Shown here one piece after another: positions 34,669 through 43,618 of a stretch of DNA of 64,000 nucleotides. The position numbers and the translations under genes are program-made. The stretch covers positions 1-64,000 of the forward strand of contig JAIYDA010000105.1 in NCBI GenBank assembly GCA_027487735.1, in the 5' to 3' direction. The stretch is from Planctomycetaceae bacterium. Lineage in GTDB: Bacteria; Planctomycetota; Phycisphaerae; Phycisphaerales; UBA1924. Within the stretch, counting starts at the first letter, position 1, and each line of letters starts with the position of its first letter. The notes under the pieces were generated by a model. The model saw only the letters and a list, made by a program, of their open reading frames with translations. It was not told the origin of the DNA and did not search any database.

Positions 34669-36099
34669 CTATCCCGCGAACGCCATCACCACTGCCCGTG
34701 CCGCGGCCTCACCACTTCGCACTGCGCCCTCCATCGTTGCGGGCCAGCCTGTGTCGGTGTGATCGCCCGCGATGAGCAAGCCTGGGCTCGCCTCGTGCGC
34801 TGTGCGAGCGCGGTGCGCGTGCGAGCTGCAACTGGGCACGAACGTCGCGAACCGTTCCTTCACCGCTCGGCAACGCTCGAGCTTTGCAACTCGCGCCAGC
34901 GGAAAGCAAGCCCGCACATCTGCGAGGGCCCGCGCCTCAATCTCCGCGCCGCTCAGGTTCATCCATGCGTCGGCAGCGCTCACCACGCCGTGCACCACGC
35001 AGCCCGCGTCGTCCTTGCGAAAGGCCCACTGCACGCCCGTACCCAGCATCACGGCGTGCGGCTCGTGCATCACGCGGCGATCAAACCGCATGTGCAAACC
35101 CAGGATCGGGCTGTGCGACAACCCGCGCATCTGCTCCACTCGCGGGTCGCTCGCAAACGCTCCGCTCGCGAGCAGACCCGTGGCCTTTTCAAAGGGCGTT
35201 GCGACCACCACGCATCGCGCCCGCACCGCGGTGCTGCCCACACGCACGACAAGCCCGCAAGCCCCGCGATCGATCGCCGACACCGCAGCCCCCTCCACCA
35301 CGGCCCCGCCCGCGCGGGAGATGATCTCACGCGCAGGGTCATAGAGCGCTCGCAGGGGCGTGGTGGGCAACCCGATGCGCGATGCGTGCGGGCCCGGCAG
35401 CACCGCACCTTGCACCACGTGCAGCGCGGAGGCTGCGCTCGTGGCTTCCAGCGTCGCGTTGCACGCGCTCACGATGAGGGGCGTCCAAAAGTGCTCTCGA
35501 ACCAGCTCGCCCTGGTCGTGGGCATCGAGCCACTGCGCAAAGCTCTGCTGCTGCATCGCCTCACGCTCCACCACCGCCGCCGCAGCGCATGCGCGAGCAA
35601 GGTCGAGCTTGGCCTTGGGCGAAAGAAAGTGCGAAGCAAGCAGCGCGGGCAGCATGCTGGTGCGGGCGGGCAGCCACGAGCTTGGGCGCAGATGCGACAG
35701 CCTGCCCTCGCTGGTGCGCCACCACTGCTCGTCGGAAAATGCGAAGGTGTGCAGCACACCCAGCGTGCGCAGCAGCGCGAGATAGCGATCGCAGCACCCG
35801 AGCGTCACGTGCTGGCAGTTGTCGATCTCTTCGCCGCTCTGCCCATCCACCGCGCTGCTGGCCCGCCCGCCCAACCGCCGGCGAGCCTCGAGCACGAGCG
35901 CGGGCATGCCGCGTTCAGCGAGTCGCACGGCGCAGGCAAGGCCCGCGAGCCCACCCCCCACCACCACGACGCCTGGCTCGCCGCGCCGCGCCCGCGCCGC
36001 AAGTGCCCAGTGCAGCGCGCGCTGCGCAGCGGGGTGGCCCTCTGGGTTCTGGCCCTCTTGGCTTGGGCTCTCTGGGTTGTCGTTCGCTGGATGTTGCAT
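34669..36099 (-). CDS. hpnE: squalene-associated FAD-dependent desaturase (hydroxysqualene dehydroxylase)
   Basis: HpnE catalyses the last step in the HpnCDE route from farnesyl diphosphate to squalene, reducing hydroxysqualene. The 476-residue protein has the FAD-binding GGGLAGLACAVRLAERG after residue 45, the LEARRRLGGRASS segment, and the family feature EEIDNCQHVTLGCCD near residue 90. GDHTDTGWPATMEGAVRSG near the C-terminus is the flavin-binding end seen in phytoene-desaturase-like enzymes. HpnC, HpnD and a cyclase are not in the window, so the pathway context is missing. It is divergent from asnB, 103 bases apart. It could also be a related carotenoid or polyprenyl oxidoreductase, but the QHV-LG-C motif favours HpnE. 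Confidence 0.82.
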   Translation of the reverse strand: MQHPANDNPESPSQEGQNPEGHPAAQRALHWALAARARRGEPGVVVVGGGLAGLACAVRLAERGMPALVLEARRRLGGRASSAVDGQSGEEIDNCQHVTLGCCDRYLALLRTLGVLHTFAFSDEQWWRTSEGRLSHLRPSSWLPARTSMLPALLASHFLSPKAKLDLARACAAAAVVEREAMQQQSFAQWLDAHDQGELVREHFWTPLIVSACNATLEATSAASALHVVQGAVLPGPHASRIGLPTTPLRALYDPAREIISRAGGAVVEGAAVSAIDRGACGLVVRVGSTAVRARCVVVATPFEKATGLLASGAFASDPRVEQMRGLSHSPILGLHMRFDRRVMHEPHAVMLGTGVQWAFRKDDAGCVVHGVVSAADAWMNLSGAEIEARALADVRACFPLARVAKLERCRAVKERFATFVPSCSSHAHRARTAHEASPGLLIAGDHTDTGWPATMEGAVRSGEAAARAVVMAFAG

Positions 36100-36191
36100 G
36101 AATGCCGACGTCGTTTCGCTTGAGACCGCTCACAGGGTGCATAGCTCGCGGCATTGTTGCGTGCCCGGCACGCACGCGAGCAACCCGCGCA

Positions 36192-36197
36192 TATCTT
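36192..36197 (+). promoter_or_regulatory. -10-like hexamer TATCTT, leaderless asnB start
   Basis: TATCTT followed by five bases and the asnB ATG at 36203, with no Shine-Dalgarno motif. Confidence 0.45.
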
Positions 36198-36202
36198 CGC
36201 CC

Positions 36203-38221
36203 ATGTGCGGCATCGCGGGCATCTTGTGGCGTGTGCCGAAGGCTTGGAGAAGCCCGCTGCGCCGCGTGCCCGATGCCTGGACCGCCGCGATGCTCGGCGC
36301 AATCGAGCATCGCGGGCCCGATGGGCAGGGCGTGCTGCACCTGGAGTTTGAGCGCGAGCATGACAGGCTGCTCATCGCCCTGCTGCACCATCGCCTTGCG
36401 ATCATCGACGCAACTGGCGGCGCACAACCCATGCAGAGCGCCTGCACCTCGCGCGCGATCGTCTTCAACGGATGCATCGACAACCACCGCGACCTCCGCA
36501 GCACGCTGCTCGCGCGCGGCTATCGCTTTCGAAGCCACCATAGCGACACCGAGGCCCTGCTGCACGCGCACGCCGAGTGGCGAGAGCACGTCTGCGAGCA
36601 CCTCATGGGGTCGTGGGCCTTCGCCGTCGCGTGCACGCGCACGCGCGATGTGCTGTTGAGCCAGGACTTTGGCCTCGAAAAGCCGCTGTGGTGGGGCCGC
36701 CTGCACACGAGCGAGGCCTCGCAGCGGGGCAACGCGCCCGATGTGCTCGCGTTCGCCAGCGTGCCCGCCGCGCTCGCGCGCGTGCAGCGCGAGGTCGAAG
36801 GACGCGTGCACGCCGCGCACGCGGCGGACCTGCTCGCCTGGGTGCGCCACGGCGCTGCGAGCACTCCCGTGCTTTCGTGTGCGCAGCCCTTGAAAGCCCG
36901 CGGCTGCGTGGTCTCGGGCCTTGCGCTCCTCGAGCATGGGCAGCGCGCGGTGCGTGCGGCGCACTTGCCCGCGCGCGGCGAGCACGACCTCACGCCAGGC
37001 GAAGCCGAGCACGCCCTTCGCGCCGCGGTCGCCCTGCGCATGGAGGCCGATGTGCCCGTGGGGTGCTTTCTTTCGGGAGGCATCGACTCTTCGCTCATCG
37101 CGGCCTTTGCCAAGCCCCACGCGCCGCAACTCAGCACGTTCACGGTGCGCATGCCCGACGCACGCTACGACGAATCTCGCGAAGCCGCGGCGATTGCGCG
37201 ATACCTCGGCACGCAGCACCACGAGCTGGCGTGCGAGGGCGACGCCGCGAGCGATCTGCAACGGCTCATCTCGCTGCTCGGTGCGCCCTTTGGCGATAGC
37301 TCGCTCTTGCCCACGCACTGGGTGGCCCGCGCCGCACGCCAGCACTGCAAGGTCTGCCTCACGGGCGATGGTGGCGACGAGCTGTTTGTGGGCTACGAGC
37401 GCCACATCGCTGCGCTGCACATGCCGCGCGTGCGCGATGCGCTGCTCGCGCTGCGCAGCATGGGCGCGGGCAGCCCGCGCCCCGGGATGCACCACCCCAA
37501 GGGCATGCGTGCCAAGCTGTCTCGCCTGCTGCGCATGGCAGCCGGAAGCTACGCCGACGCCTTCGCGCTCTTCTCGCGCGAGCAGCTGCGCGAGCTGTTT
37601 CCTGCACACGCCAGCGTCATCGGGGGCGACGACACCGCGATCGAACACCCCGACCTCGATTTCAGCGCGTGGACTGATCCAGCTCGGCATGACATCCTCC
37701 ACGCCCTGCCCAACGACATGCTTCTGAAAGCCGACCACGCGGCGATGGCCGTCGCGCTCGAAACCCGCGCTCCGTTCCTCGCTCGCGGCGTACAAACCGC
37801 GGCGCTCAGCGCGTCGCTCGCATCCCTCGTCGCGAGCGGCGGCACGCCCAGCATGCTGCGCGAGCTGTTGCCCCGGCGCAAAGCCCTGCTCCGCACGCTC
37901 GCCTCGCAGCACCTGCCCACGTGGGTTGCGAAGCGACCCAAAATGGGCTTTGCGATTCCCCTCGGCACCATGCTGCGCACCGACAGAGGCCTGCGCGAGC
38001 TGCTGGAGCAACTGCGCACCAACGGCATGAATGACCTTGCCCGCGTCGGGCTCTTCATCCACGCCCCCGCGCTGCACGCGATGATCGATACGCATCTCTC
38101 CGGCGCGCAGCACCACGAGCAACGGCTCTACGCCCTCATCGTGATGCAACTCTGGGCGAGGGGGCTGAAGAGCGCGACAGCAGGCCGCGACGCGCACGCG
38201 CGTCCAGCAACGCTTGCGTGA
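36203..38221 (+). CDS. asnB: asparagine synthase, glutamine-hydrolysing
   Basis: AsnB makes asparagine from aspartate, ATP and glutamine. The 672-residue protein starts MCGIAGI, placing the catalytic Cys at position 2 of the N-terminal glutaminase domain, with HRGPDGQG near residue 36 and a DNHRDLR loop. The synthetase domain has the PP-loop SGGIDSSL near residue 293 and LTGDGGDELFVGY near residue 387. Start at the MCGI codon is certain because the Cys must follow the initiator Met; the frame upstream is not used. TATCTT lies 5 bases before the start. Some family members act in peptidoglycan or secondary metabolism, but nothing nearby suggests that here. The gene ends close to ileS in a convergent gap. 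Confidence 0.93.
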   Translation: MCGIAGILWRVPKAWRSPLRRVPDAWTAAMLGAIEHRGPDGQGVLHLEFEREHDRLLIALLHHRLAIIDATGGAQPMQSACTSRAIVFNGCIDNHRDLRSTLLARGYRFRSHHSDTEALLHAHAEWREHVCEHLMGSWAFAVACTRTRDVLLSQDFGLEKPLWWGRLHTSEASQRGNAPDVLAFASVPAALARVQREVEGRVHAAHAADLLAWVRHGAASTPVLSCAQPLKARGCVVSGLALLEHGQRAVRAAHLPARGEHDLTPGEAEHALRAAVALRMEADVPVGCFLSGGIDSSLIAAFAKPHAPQLSTFTVRMPDARYDESREAAAIARYLGTQHHELACEGDAASDLQRLISLLGAPFGDSSLLPTHWVARAARQHCKVCLTGDGGDELFVGYERHIAALHMPRVRDALLALRSMGAGSPRPGMHHPKGMRAKLSRLLRMAAGSYADAFALFSREQLRELFPAHASVIGGDDTAIEHPDLDFSAWTDPARHDILHALPNDMLLKADHAAMAVALETRAPFLARGVQTAALSASLASLVASGGTPSMLRELLPRRKALLRTLASQHLPTWVAKRPKMGFAIPLGTMLRTDRGLRELLEQLRTNGMNDLARVGLFIHAPALHAMIDTHLSGAQHHEQRLYALIVMQLWARGLKSATAGRDAHARPATLA

Positions 38222-38249
38222 CCACGCCAGCCACGCGCAGCGCGAGTCG

Positions 38250-38281
38250 CTTCACGGCTTCACGGCTTCAAGCCTTCACGC
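38250..38281. repeat. 8-bp tandem repeat, CTTCACGG x4
   Basis: Four units with consensus CTTCACGG (38250-38281), two of them perfect. It overlaps the stop codon of ileS and follows the asnB stop, so it sits in the convergent junction. Confidence 0.85.
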
Positions 38282-41200
38282 CACCCCCACCGCCAGCGCA
38301 TCGCGATCGCTCAGCACGCCCCCGTCGCTCCGCACGCGCACCGTCCCATCGCGCTTCCAGCTTCGCTCGCAGCGCGGGAACTTGTCGTCATCGCGCAGGT
38401 CCAGCACGCTGGGCTCGGTCGCGCTCGCGTCGGCACGCACGATGCTCACGCCCAGCAGGTCGGCAAGCTCGACGAGATCAAACCCATCGAGCACGCCGCC
38501 AGCGTTGGGCAGCACCACGCCCGCATCCAGCGGGTTCTCGATGCCGCTGGCCTTCGCCTTCTCCAGCTTGCCCTGCGCCGCATCCAGCAGCACAAACACC
38601 TTGCTCCAGCGCTCGTCGGGCTTCACGCCAAACGCGCTCGCCACCTCGTCGCCCGTGCCGCGAGCACCAAGGAACGTGCGCAGGTGCACGCACGTGGTCG
38701 TGTCCGTGGGCGGCACCTTGTGCAGCGCGCGGAAGGCCTCATCCGCCGTGTGAGGCAGGAACGGGGCGAGCAACCGGCAGAGCCCATCGAGCATGTCCCA
38801 CAGCACCGTCTGGCTCGCGCGCCGGCGTGGCGCATCGGGCTTGTCGCAATACATCCGATCCTTGATCGCCGCGAGATAGGTCGCGCTGAGCGTGCTGTTG
38901 CAGAAGTCAAACAGGGCTTTGTGCGCCGTCTGAAAGTCGTACCGCGTGAGCGCGCCAACCACGGTGCGCTCCAGCGCGTTGTACTCGCCCAGCACCCACG
39001 CATCCAGGCTCGTGGGCGAGAGCGACGCAAGGCTCACGCAGTGCCCGTCCTGAGCAACGCCGCGCTCTGCCTGGGGAGTGCTCGTGCTGGGCACGAAGTC
39101 AAACAGGTTGCTCAGCATGAACCGCAGCGTGTTGCGCACCTTGCGATAGCTCTCGCCCGCCGTCGCGAAGAACGTCAGGTCCACCTTGATGTCGTTCTCA
39201 TACACCAGGCTGCTCACCCACCACCGCATCACGTCCACGCCAAACTCGTTCGTCAGGCTGTCCACCTCATACCGCGCCGCGTCGGGCCTGCTTTTGCTCA
39301 GCTTGCGCCCGTCTTTATCAACCATGAAGCCGTGCGTGAGCAGCGTGCGGAAGGGGGCTTGGCCCGTTGCGCCCAGCGCGGGCAGCAAGCTGAGCTGAAA
39401 CCACCCGCGGTGCTGGTCGCTGCCTTCCAAATACAAATCCGCCGGATACCCCAGCCCACGAGCCCGCAGCACGCTGTTCCAGCTGCTGCCACTCTCAAAC
39501 CACACGTCCAGAATGTCGCGCGTCTTCTTCAGGCTTGCATAGCCCCCCGCGAGCGCGTGCCTCATCTCGGGCGAGAGCTGCGGGTCCTTGCTCGCGTCGT
39601 AGCTCGCGAGCAACTGCTCGGGCGGCATCGCAAACCACGCATCGCTTCCCTTGCTGCGCAGCACCTCGCACACCGCGCGCACGCTCGCGCTCGTCAGCAG
39701 CACCGCGGGCTCCTCATCCGGATGAGCGTTCGCCGCGAGAGGCAGCACGAACGCCGGGATGGGCAACCCCCACGCACGCTGACGGCTGATGCACCAATCG
39801 GGCCTGCTCTCGAGCATGCCGCGCATGCGATTGCGCCCCCACTCGGGCACGAACTTCACCGGTGGCACGTCGCCACCACCAGTGCCCTCGCGCACCGCAT
39901 GCAACGCCAGCTGCTGCATGCTCGCAGGCCTGCCCTGCCAATCGCGCAGGCTCTCGTCCGTGACGCTCACAAACCACTGCTGCGTGCACCGGAAGATGAC
40001 GGGCGTCTTGCTGCGCCAGTCGTGCGGATAGCTGTGCATGAACTTCTGATCAAAGAACAGATGCCCGCTGTCGCGCAGGTGCTTCACCACCGCGTCGTTG
40101 GCCTTCCAGATGTTCACGCCCCGCAGCCACTCGGGCACGGTGCTGTCGTATGTGCCATCACCCTTCACCGGGCAATACACGGGCAGCGCGTGCTTCAGGC
40201 CTGTCTGATAGTCCTCGGTGCCGTGGCCCGGCGCGGTGTGCACCAGCCCCGTGCCATCCTCGGTCGTGACATAATCGGCAGGCACGACACTCCAGATCTT
40301 TTCCAGGCTGCACGCGCGCTGCAACGCACACTTGGGCGTGCTCGTCACAAACGGATGCCTGTATCGCAGCCCCACGAGCTTGTCGCCCGTGGTCGTGGCG
40401 ATCACGCTCACCTCTTCGCTCCGCGCCAGCTGCGTCACCTTCTCGATGAGCTTGCTTGCGAGCACCGTCACGTTCCCATCGATCCACACCAGCGCATACT
40501 CCACCTCCGGGTGCACCGCCACCGCGACGTTCGCGGGCAGCGTCCAGGGCGTGGTCGTCCAGATCATAAAGCACGGCTTCTGATGAGGCCTCACGCCCGC
40601 GGGCAGCGCACGGCTCTTCTTCGCGTATGGGTCGGCTGGCTTCGCATCAGGCGCCGAAGCTTCGGTGCTTTCGTCGCCGCTTTCGTCATCCGCTTCGTCC
40701 TCGGCGCTCTGCTTCAGGCCAAACGCGTCATACACCGCGTCGGCGTCGAGTGCTTCAAAGTCGACGAATACGCTCGTGTCCTCACGATCCTCATACTCCA
40801 GTTCGGCTTCCGCGAGCGCGGTCTCGTTCGCGATGCTCCAGTGCACGGGCTTCACAGCGCGATACACCAGCCCAGCCTTCAGCAGGTCCGCCAGCACTTC
40901 CAGCGTGCTCGCCTCATACTGCGGAGCCATCGTGAGGTAGGGGTTGTCATAGTCCGCGAGCGTGAGCAGCCGCTGCATCTGCCCCGCCTGCAGCTTGATG
41001 TACTTCTCCGCGTGCTGCTGGCACTCGCGCCGCACGATCATGTCGCGCTGGCTCACCTCCATCGTCGCGAGCTTCGCGAAGCTCCCTTTCTCCTGCATCG
41101 CCTGCATCACCTTGTGCTCGATGGGCAGGCCGTGGCAATCCCAACCCGGCACGTACGGCACGTTCTTCCCCAGCATCGTCTGGCTGCGCACCACAAAGTC

Positions 41201-41509
41201 CTTCAGGCACTTGTTCATGAGGTGCCCGAGGTGGATGCTGCCGTTCGCATAAGGCGGTCCATCGTGAAAGTTGAACGTGGGCGATGCCTTGCGCTCCTCC
41301 CGCAGCTTGGCATACAGCCCAAGCTGCTGCCAACGCTTCAGGCTCTGCGGCTCGCTTTGCAGCAGGTTGGCCTTCATGTCAAACTTCGTCTGCGGCAGGT
41401 TCAGCGTTTTGCGATAGCGGTTCTTGTCGGGCTTCGCCGCAGTCTGGGGCTCGGTAGTGGTCTGAGTCGTGGTCTGAGTCGGGGGCTGAGTCGGGGGCTG
41501 AGTGGTCAT
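38276..41509 (-). CDS. ileS: isoleucyl-tRNA synthetase
   Basis: Class I aminoacyl-tRNA synthetase charging tRNA-Ile. The 1077-residue protein has the HIGH-type motif in SIHLGHLMNK near residue 90 and the KMSKS-type motif KLSKSRPD near residue 740. GWDCHGLP and DVWFESGSSW are family hallmarks. It contains an acidic insert near residues 280-310 with many Asp, Glu and Ser. The N-terminus is unusual, starting with a Thr/Gln/Pro-rich stretch. The C-terminal zinc-binding region seems reduced: it keeps only one cysteine of the usual four, in RCERSWK. AAGGA lies 9 bases upstream of the ATG at 41509. No neighbour is functionally related. Confidence 0.96.
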   Translation of the reverse strand: MTTQPPTQPPTQTTTQTTTEPQTAAKPDKNRYRKTLNLPQTKFDMKANLLQSEPQSLKRWQQLGLYAKLREERKASPTFNFHDGPPYANGSIHLGHLMNKCLKDFVVRSQTMLGKNVPYVPGWDCHGLPIEHKVMQAMQEKGSFAKLATMEVSQRDMIVRRECQQHAEKYIKLQAGQMQRLLTLADYDNPYLTMAPQYEASTLEVLADLLKAGLVYRAVKPVHWSIANETALAEAELEYEDREDTSVFVDFEALDADAVYDAFGLKQSAEDEADDESGDESTEASAPDAKPADPYAKKSRALPAGVRPHQKPCFMIWTTTPWTLPANVAVAVHPEVEYALVWIDGNVTVLASKLIEKVTQLARSEEVSVIATTTGDKLVGLRYRHPFVTSTPKCALQRACSLEKIWSVVPADYVTTEDGTGLVHTAPGHGTEDYQTGLKHALPVYCPVKGDGTYDSTVPEWLRGVNIWKANDAVVKHLRDSGHLFFDQKFMHSYPHDWRSKTPVIFRCTQQWFVSVTDESLRDWQGRPASMQQLALHAVREGTGGGDVPPVKFVPEWGRNRMRGMLESRPDWCISRQRAWGLPIPAFVLPLAANAHPDEEPAVLLTSASVRAVCEVLRSKGSDAWFAMPPEQLLASYDASKDPQLSPEMRHALAGGYASLKKTRDILDVWFESGSSWNSVLRARGLGYPADLYLEGSDQHRGWFQLSLLPALGATGQAPFRTLLTHGFMVDKDGRKLSKSRPDAARYEVDSLTNEFGVDVMRWWVSSLVYENDIKVDLTFFATAGESYRKVRNTLRFMLSNLFDFVPSTSTPQAERGVAQDGHCVSLASLSPTSLDAWVLGEYNALERTVVGALTRYDFQTAHKALFDFCNSTLSATYLAAIKDRMYCDKPDAPRRRASQTVLWDMLDGLCRLLAPFLPHTADEAFRALHKVPPTDTTTCVHLRTFLGARGTGDEVASAFGVKPDERWSKVFVLLDAAQGKLEKAKASGIENPLDAGVVLPNAGGVLDGFDLVELADLLGVSIVRADASATEPSVLDLRDDDKFPRCERSWKRDGTVRVRSDGGVLSDRDALAVGVA

Positions 41510-41882
41510 GGCGGACAATCCTTCAGTTCCGCCCGCACGCCGCGCGCGGTGCCCATCGTGGCAAAGCGCGGCTGCGAGGCAAGGGGGAGAGCATATGGAA
41601 TAGAACGCGGTTGGGTGAGTGCCACGCCGCAAGCCCGGGGCATGAGCCAGTGCCCGCCCTTGCCATCGCAAGGGCCAGCGACCGAGCCCAAAGAGCCCGC
41701 AAAGGCCCAACAGAACGCAGCGAAACACCCAGTGCAGCAATCGCCAGCAGCCAAAGGCTGCGGCAGACACGATTCGCCCCGCAAGACGCGGTCGCTCACC
41801 AATGGAGCGCCGTCAGCGGGGCCGTCGAATTCGTCCAACGTGATGGAACGAGATGCTGGGCATGAGGGATGATACGCGGGAG

Positions 41883-41947
41883 GCGAGGGAAGTGAGGGAT
41901 GGAGGGATGAAGGGAAGAAGGGATGGAGGGGTAGAGGGAAGAAGGGA
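41883..41947. repeat. 8-bp tandem repeat, consensus nRRAGGGA, purine-rich arm
   Basis: About eight units of 8 bp, for example TGGAGGGA, TGAAGGGA, AGAAGGGA, TAGAGGGA, with one 9-bp unit near the left end. All share AGGGA. The complementary arm is at 42378-42417, about 430 bp away. Confidence 0.8.
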
Positions 41948-42377
41948 CGAAGCACCAAGCGACCGCATCCTCGCCTCGAAGGGGCGCGCGGGTGTAGCCA
42001 TGGGCAAGCGCAGCGCTGCCCGTGGAAACGACGCAGCGAATCAAGTCCGCCCCAACGCGGCGGAGGCACCTTCGCAGTTGACGCGCGATGTGAGCCTTCT
42101 CCTCTGCCCCTCTGGGGCAGTTCTCGCAACCCACACTTCTCCACGCGTTCCGCTGCGCTGCACGCGTGGCTACAACCCGTTGCCCCTTCGGGGCATACGC
42201 ACACGCCGACGGCACGCGCGGATGCAGCGACCGGCAAGCTCAGTGCCGCCCGCCGACGCCTGTGCGAATCTCCGCCTGCCCAACAGCACGCCTCCGCCCC
42301 TTCCCCACAACTCCAATCGCGACGCCCACCGCCCCACCCCGCCGCCCTACCCGACACTTCCACTATCACTCTCCGTC

Positions 42378-42417
42378 TCTCCCTCGTTCCCTCGTTCCCT
42401 TTTTCCCTCCATCCCTT
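42378..42417. repeat. 8-bp tandem repeat, consensus nnTCCCTY, pyrimidine-rich arm
   Basis: Five units: TCTCCCTC, GTTCCCTC, GTTCCCTT, TTTCCCTC, CATCCCTT. The core TCCCT is the reverse complement of the AGGGA core at 41883-41947, so the two tracts form an inverted pair around a non-coding segment. Confidence 0.8.
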
Positions 42418-42439
42418 CCTCCTCCACCCCAACCCACCA

Positions 42440-42475
42440 AAAACGACACCACCCCGCGAGGACAAGCGGGGTGGT
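42440..42475 (-). terminator. rho-independent terminator
   Basis: An 11-bp stem CACCACCCCGC / GCGGGGTGGTG (42446-42456, 42465-42475) followed on the minus strand by GTCGTTTTTGG. It lies 66 bases after the PEP-CTERM gene ending at 42541. Confidence 0.88.
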
Positions 42476-42540
42476 GATCGCTTTGCTATGCCAACTGCCT
42501 AAAGGAGCTCTACCCGCGAGTTACCCCGCAGTCGAGCGTG

Positions 42541-43290
42541 TTAGCGGCGACGGCGAGTCGCAACCAGACCGCCAAGGCCAACCAGCGCGAGGCTAGCGGG
42601 GCTGGGGATCACGGTGATCGCGACGCCACCGATTTCCTTCTTCTTGATGAACGCAACCGTGCCAGCTTCGCTCACGGCAACCAGCTGGTTGTCGATCGTG
42701 ACGCGGACGCGGGTCGCCTGACCGCTGATGTTGTTCGCGGCGAGGTGGGCGCTCACGTCGATGTTCGCGCCACCCGTCCACAGACCCAGGAAGGTCGGAC
42801 CGGGGTTGACGAGGTTGAAGTCACCGCTCAGAGGAGCGAACACGCCGCTGCCGCTGAGGGTGGGCACCGTCACCGGTGCGCCGTTCACTTCGAGCACATC
42901 GACGAAGTAGGCAAGGCCAACCCACACGCGGGTGTTGGCGGTGCCACTGCCCAGCAGGGTGTAATCGCCCGACTCAGAGAACTGAATCGTGGGGATGAAG
43001 TTGCCAGAGCTCGACTGGATGGTCGTGGTCAGCGTGCCATCGGTGATGTCGGGCACGCCGTTCACCGAGTTGGCGCCAAAGCTCGTGGGGCTGAAGCGCA
43101 GCGAGTTGCCCGAGATCGTCGGTGCACCGAACAGCGGAATCTGCAGCGCGGGGTTCTCCGTGCTCTGGTCTTCCGTGATGCCGAGATAGCTCACGGTCGT
43201 CCCGGACAGGTTCCCGTAGGAAATCGGCGCAGCGCTCGCCACCGAACCGGCGACGGCCACAACGCCCACAACAGCGAAACGAGCCAGCAT
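42541..43290 (-). CDS. PEP-CTERM-type exported protein (tandem paralog 1)
   Basis: A 249-residue exported protein with a signal peptide ending VASA-A. The body is beta-rich and ends in a sorting signal of the PEP-CTERM kind: IPSPASLALVGLGGLVATRRRR, with a PSP in place of PEP, a hydrophobic helix and four arginines. Such proteins are processed by an exosortase, which is not in this window. It resembles the adjacent gene at 43619 throughout, for instance NISGQATRVRV versus SISGQATKIQV, and both contain AFIKKK before the tail, so the pair is a tandem duplication. GAGAGGA sits 6 bases before the ATG at 43290. The body function is unknown. Confidence 0.82.
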   Translation of the reverse strand: MLARFAVVGVVAVAGSVASAAPISYGNLSGTTVSYLGITEDQSTENPALQIPLFGAPTISGNSLRFSPTSFGANSVNGVPDITDGTLTTTIQSSSGNFIPTIQFSESGDYTLLGSGTANTRVWVGLAYFVDVLEVNGAPVTVPTLSGSGVFAPLSGDFNLVNPGPTFLGLWTGGANIDVSAHLAANNISGQATRVRVTIDNQLVAVSEAGTVAFIKKKEIGGVAITVIPSPASLALVGLGGLVATRRRR

Positions 43291-43618
43291 AGCGTGTCCT
43301 CTCTCTGCTCTCTGCGAATCGAACAGCAATGTGCATCACCAAGGCACTCTGCAAGCAGAGCATCTCGAAGCGCACCCAGCTATCCGAGGAACAGCCCGCC
43401 GCAAGCGCGTCGATGCTGCTCCAGTCATGTCTCCTTGCGCGAGCACTCGCACAAGCCGATGACAGCGACCCAAGGGCCGCCTTTCGGTAATGGACTGGTA
43501 CGCGATTTCGCACGCACCATCCTGCATTCGTTTGCCCGTCCACCCACTGGCTTTGTGCCGTCCGAGGCACGCCAGCTAGGTCGAGCCCACTGAGTTAAGC
43601 CCACTGGGGCAAGATCGA
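43291..43618. other. intergenic region between PEP-CTERM paralogs
   Basis: No coding region is supported. It includes the ribosome site for the gene at 43290 and must contain its promoter, but no convincing -35/-10 pair or hairpin terminator for the upstream gene was seen. Confidence 0.55.

Larger units (their letters stand above)
41510..42439. other. 930-bp intergenic region without a supportable gene
   Basis: This gap lies upstream of ileS and downstream of a PEP-CTERM gene. It holds an 8-bp AGGGA-type repeat at 41883-41947 and its complementary TCCCT-type repeat at 42378-42417, and between them GC-rich sequence with two short hairpins: CTGCCCC-TCT-GGGGCAG near 42105 and TGCCCC-TT-CGGGGCA near 42181. 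Open frames here are shadows of repeats and lack motifs. The ileS promoter should be in the part next to 41510. Confidence 0.65.

Noticed and set aside
34669..36099. A complete hopanoid gene cluster
   Set aside because: Only hpnE is present; hpnC, hpnD and a squalene-hopene cyclase are not found in the neighbouring frames.
38684..41872. A 1062-codon plus-strand open frame opposite ileS
   Set aside because: The opposite strand encodes an unmistakable synthetase; this frame is His/Arg/Ala-rich without motifs.
41506..42596. Several open frames in the gap upstream of ileS
   Set aside because: Their translations follow the simple repeats and lack start signals or conserved motifs.
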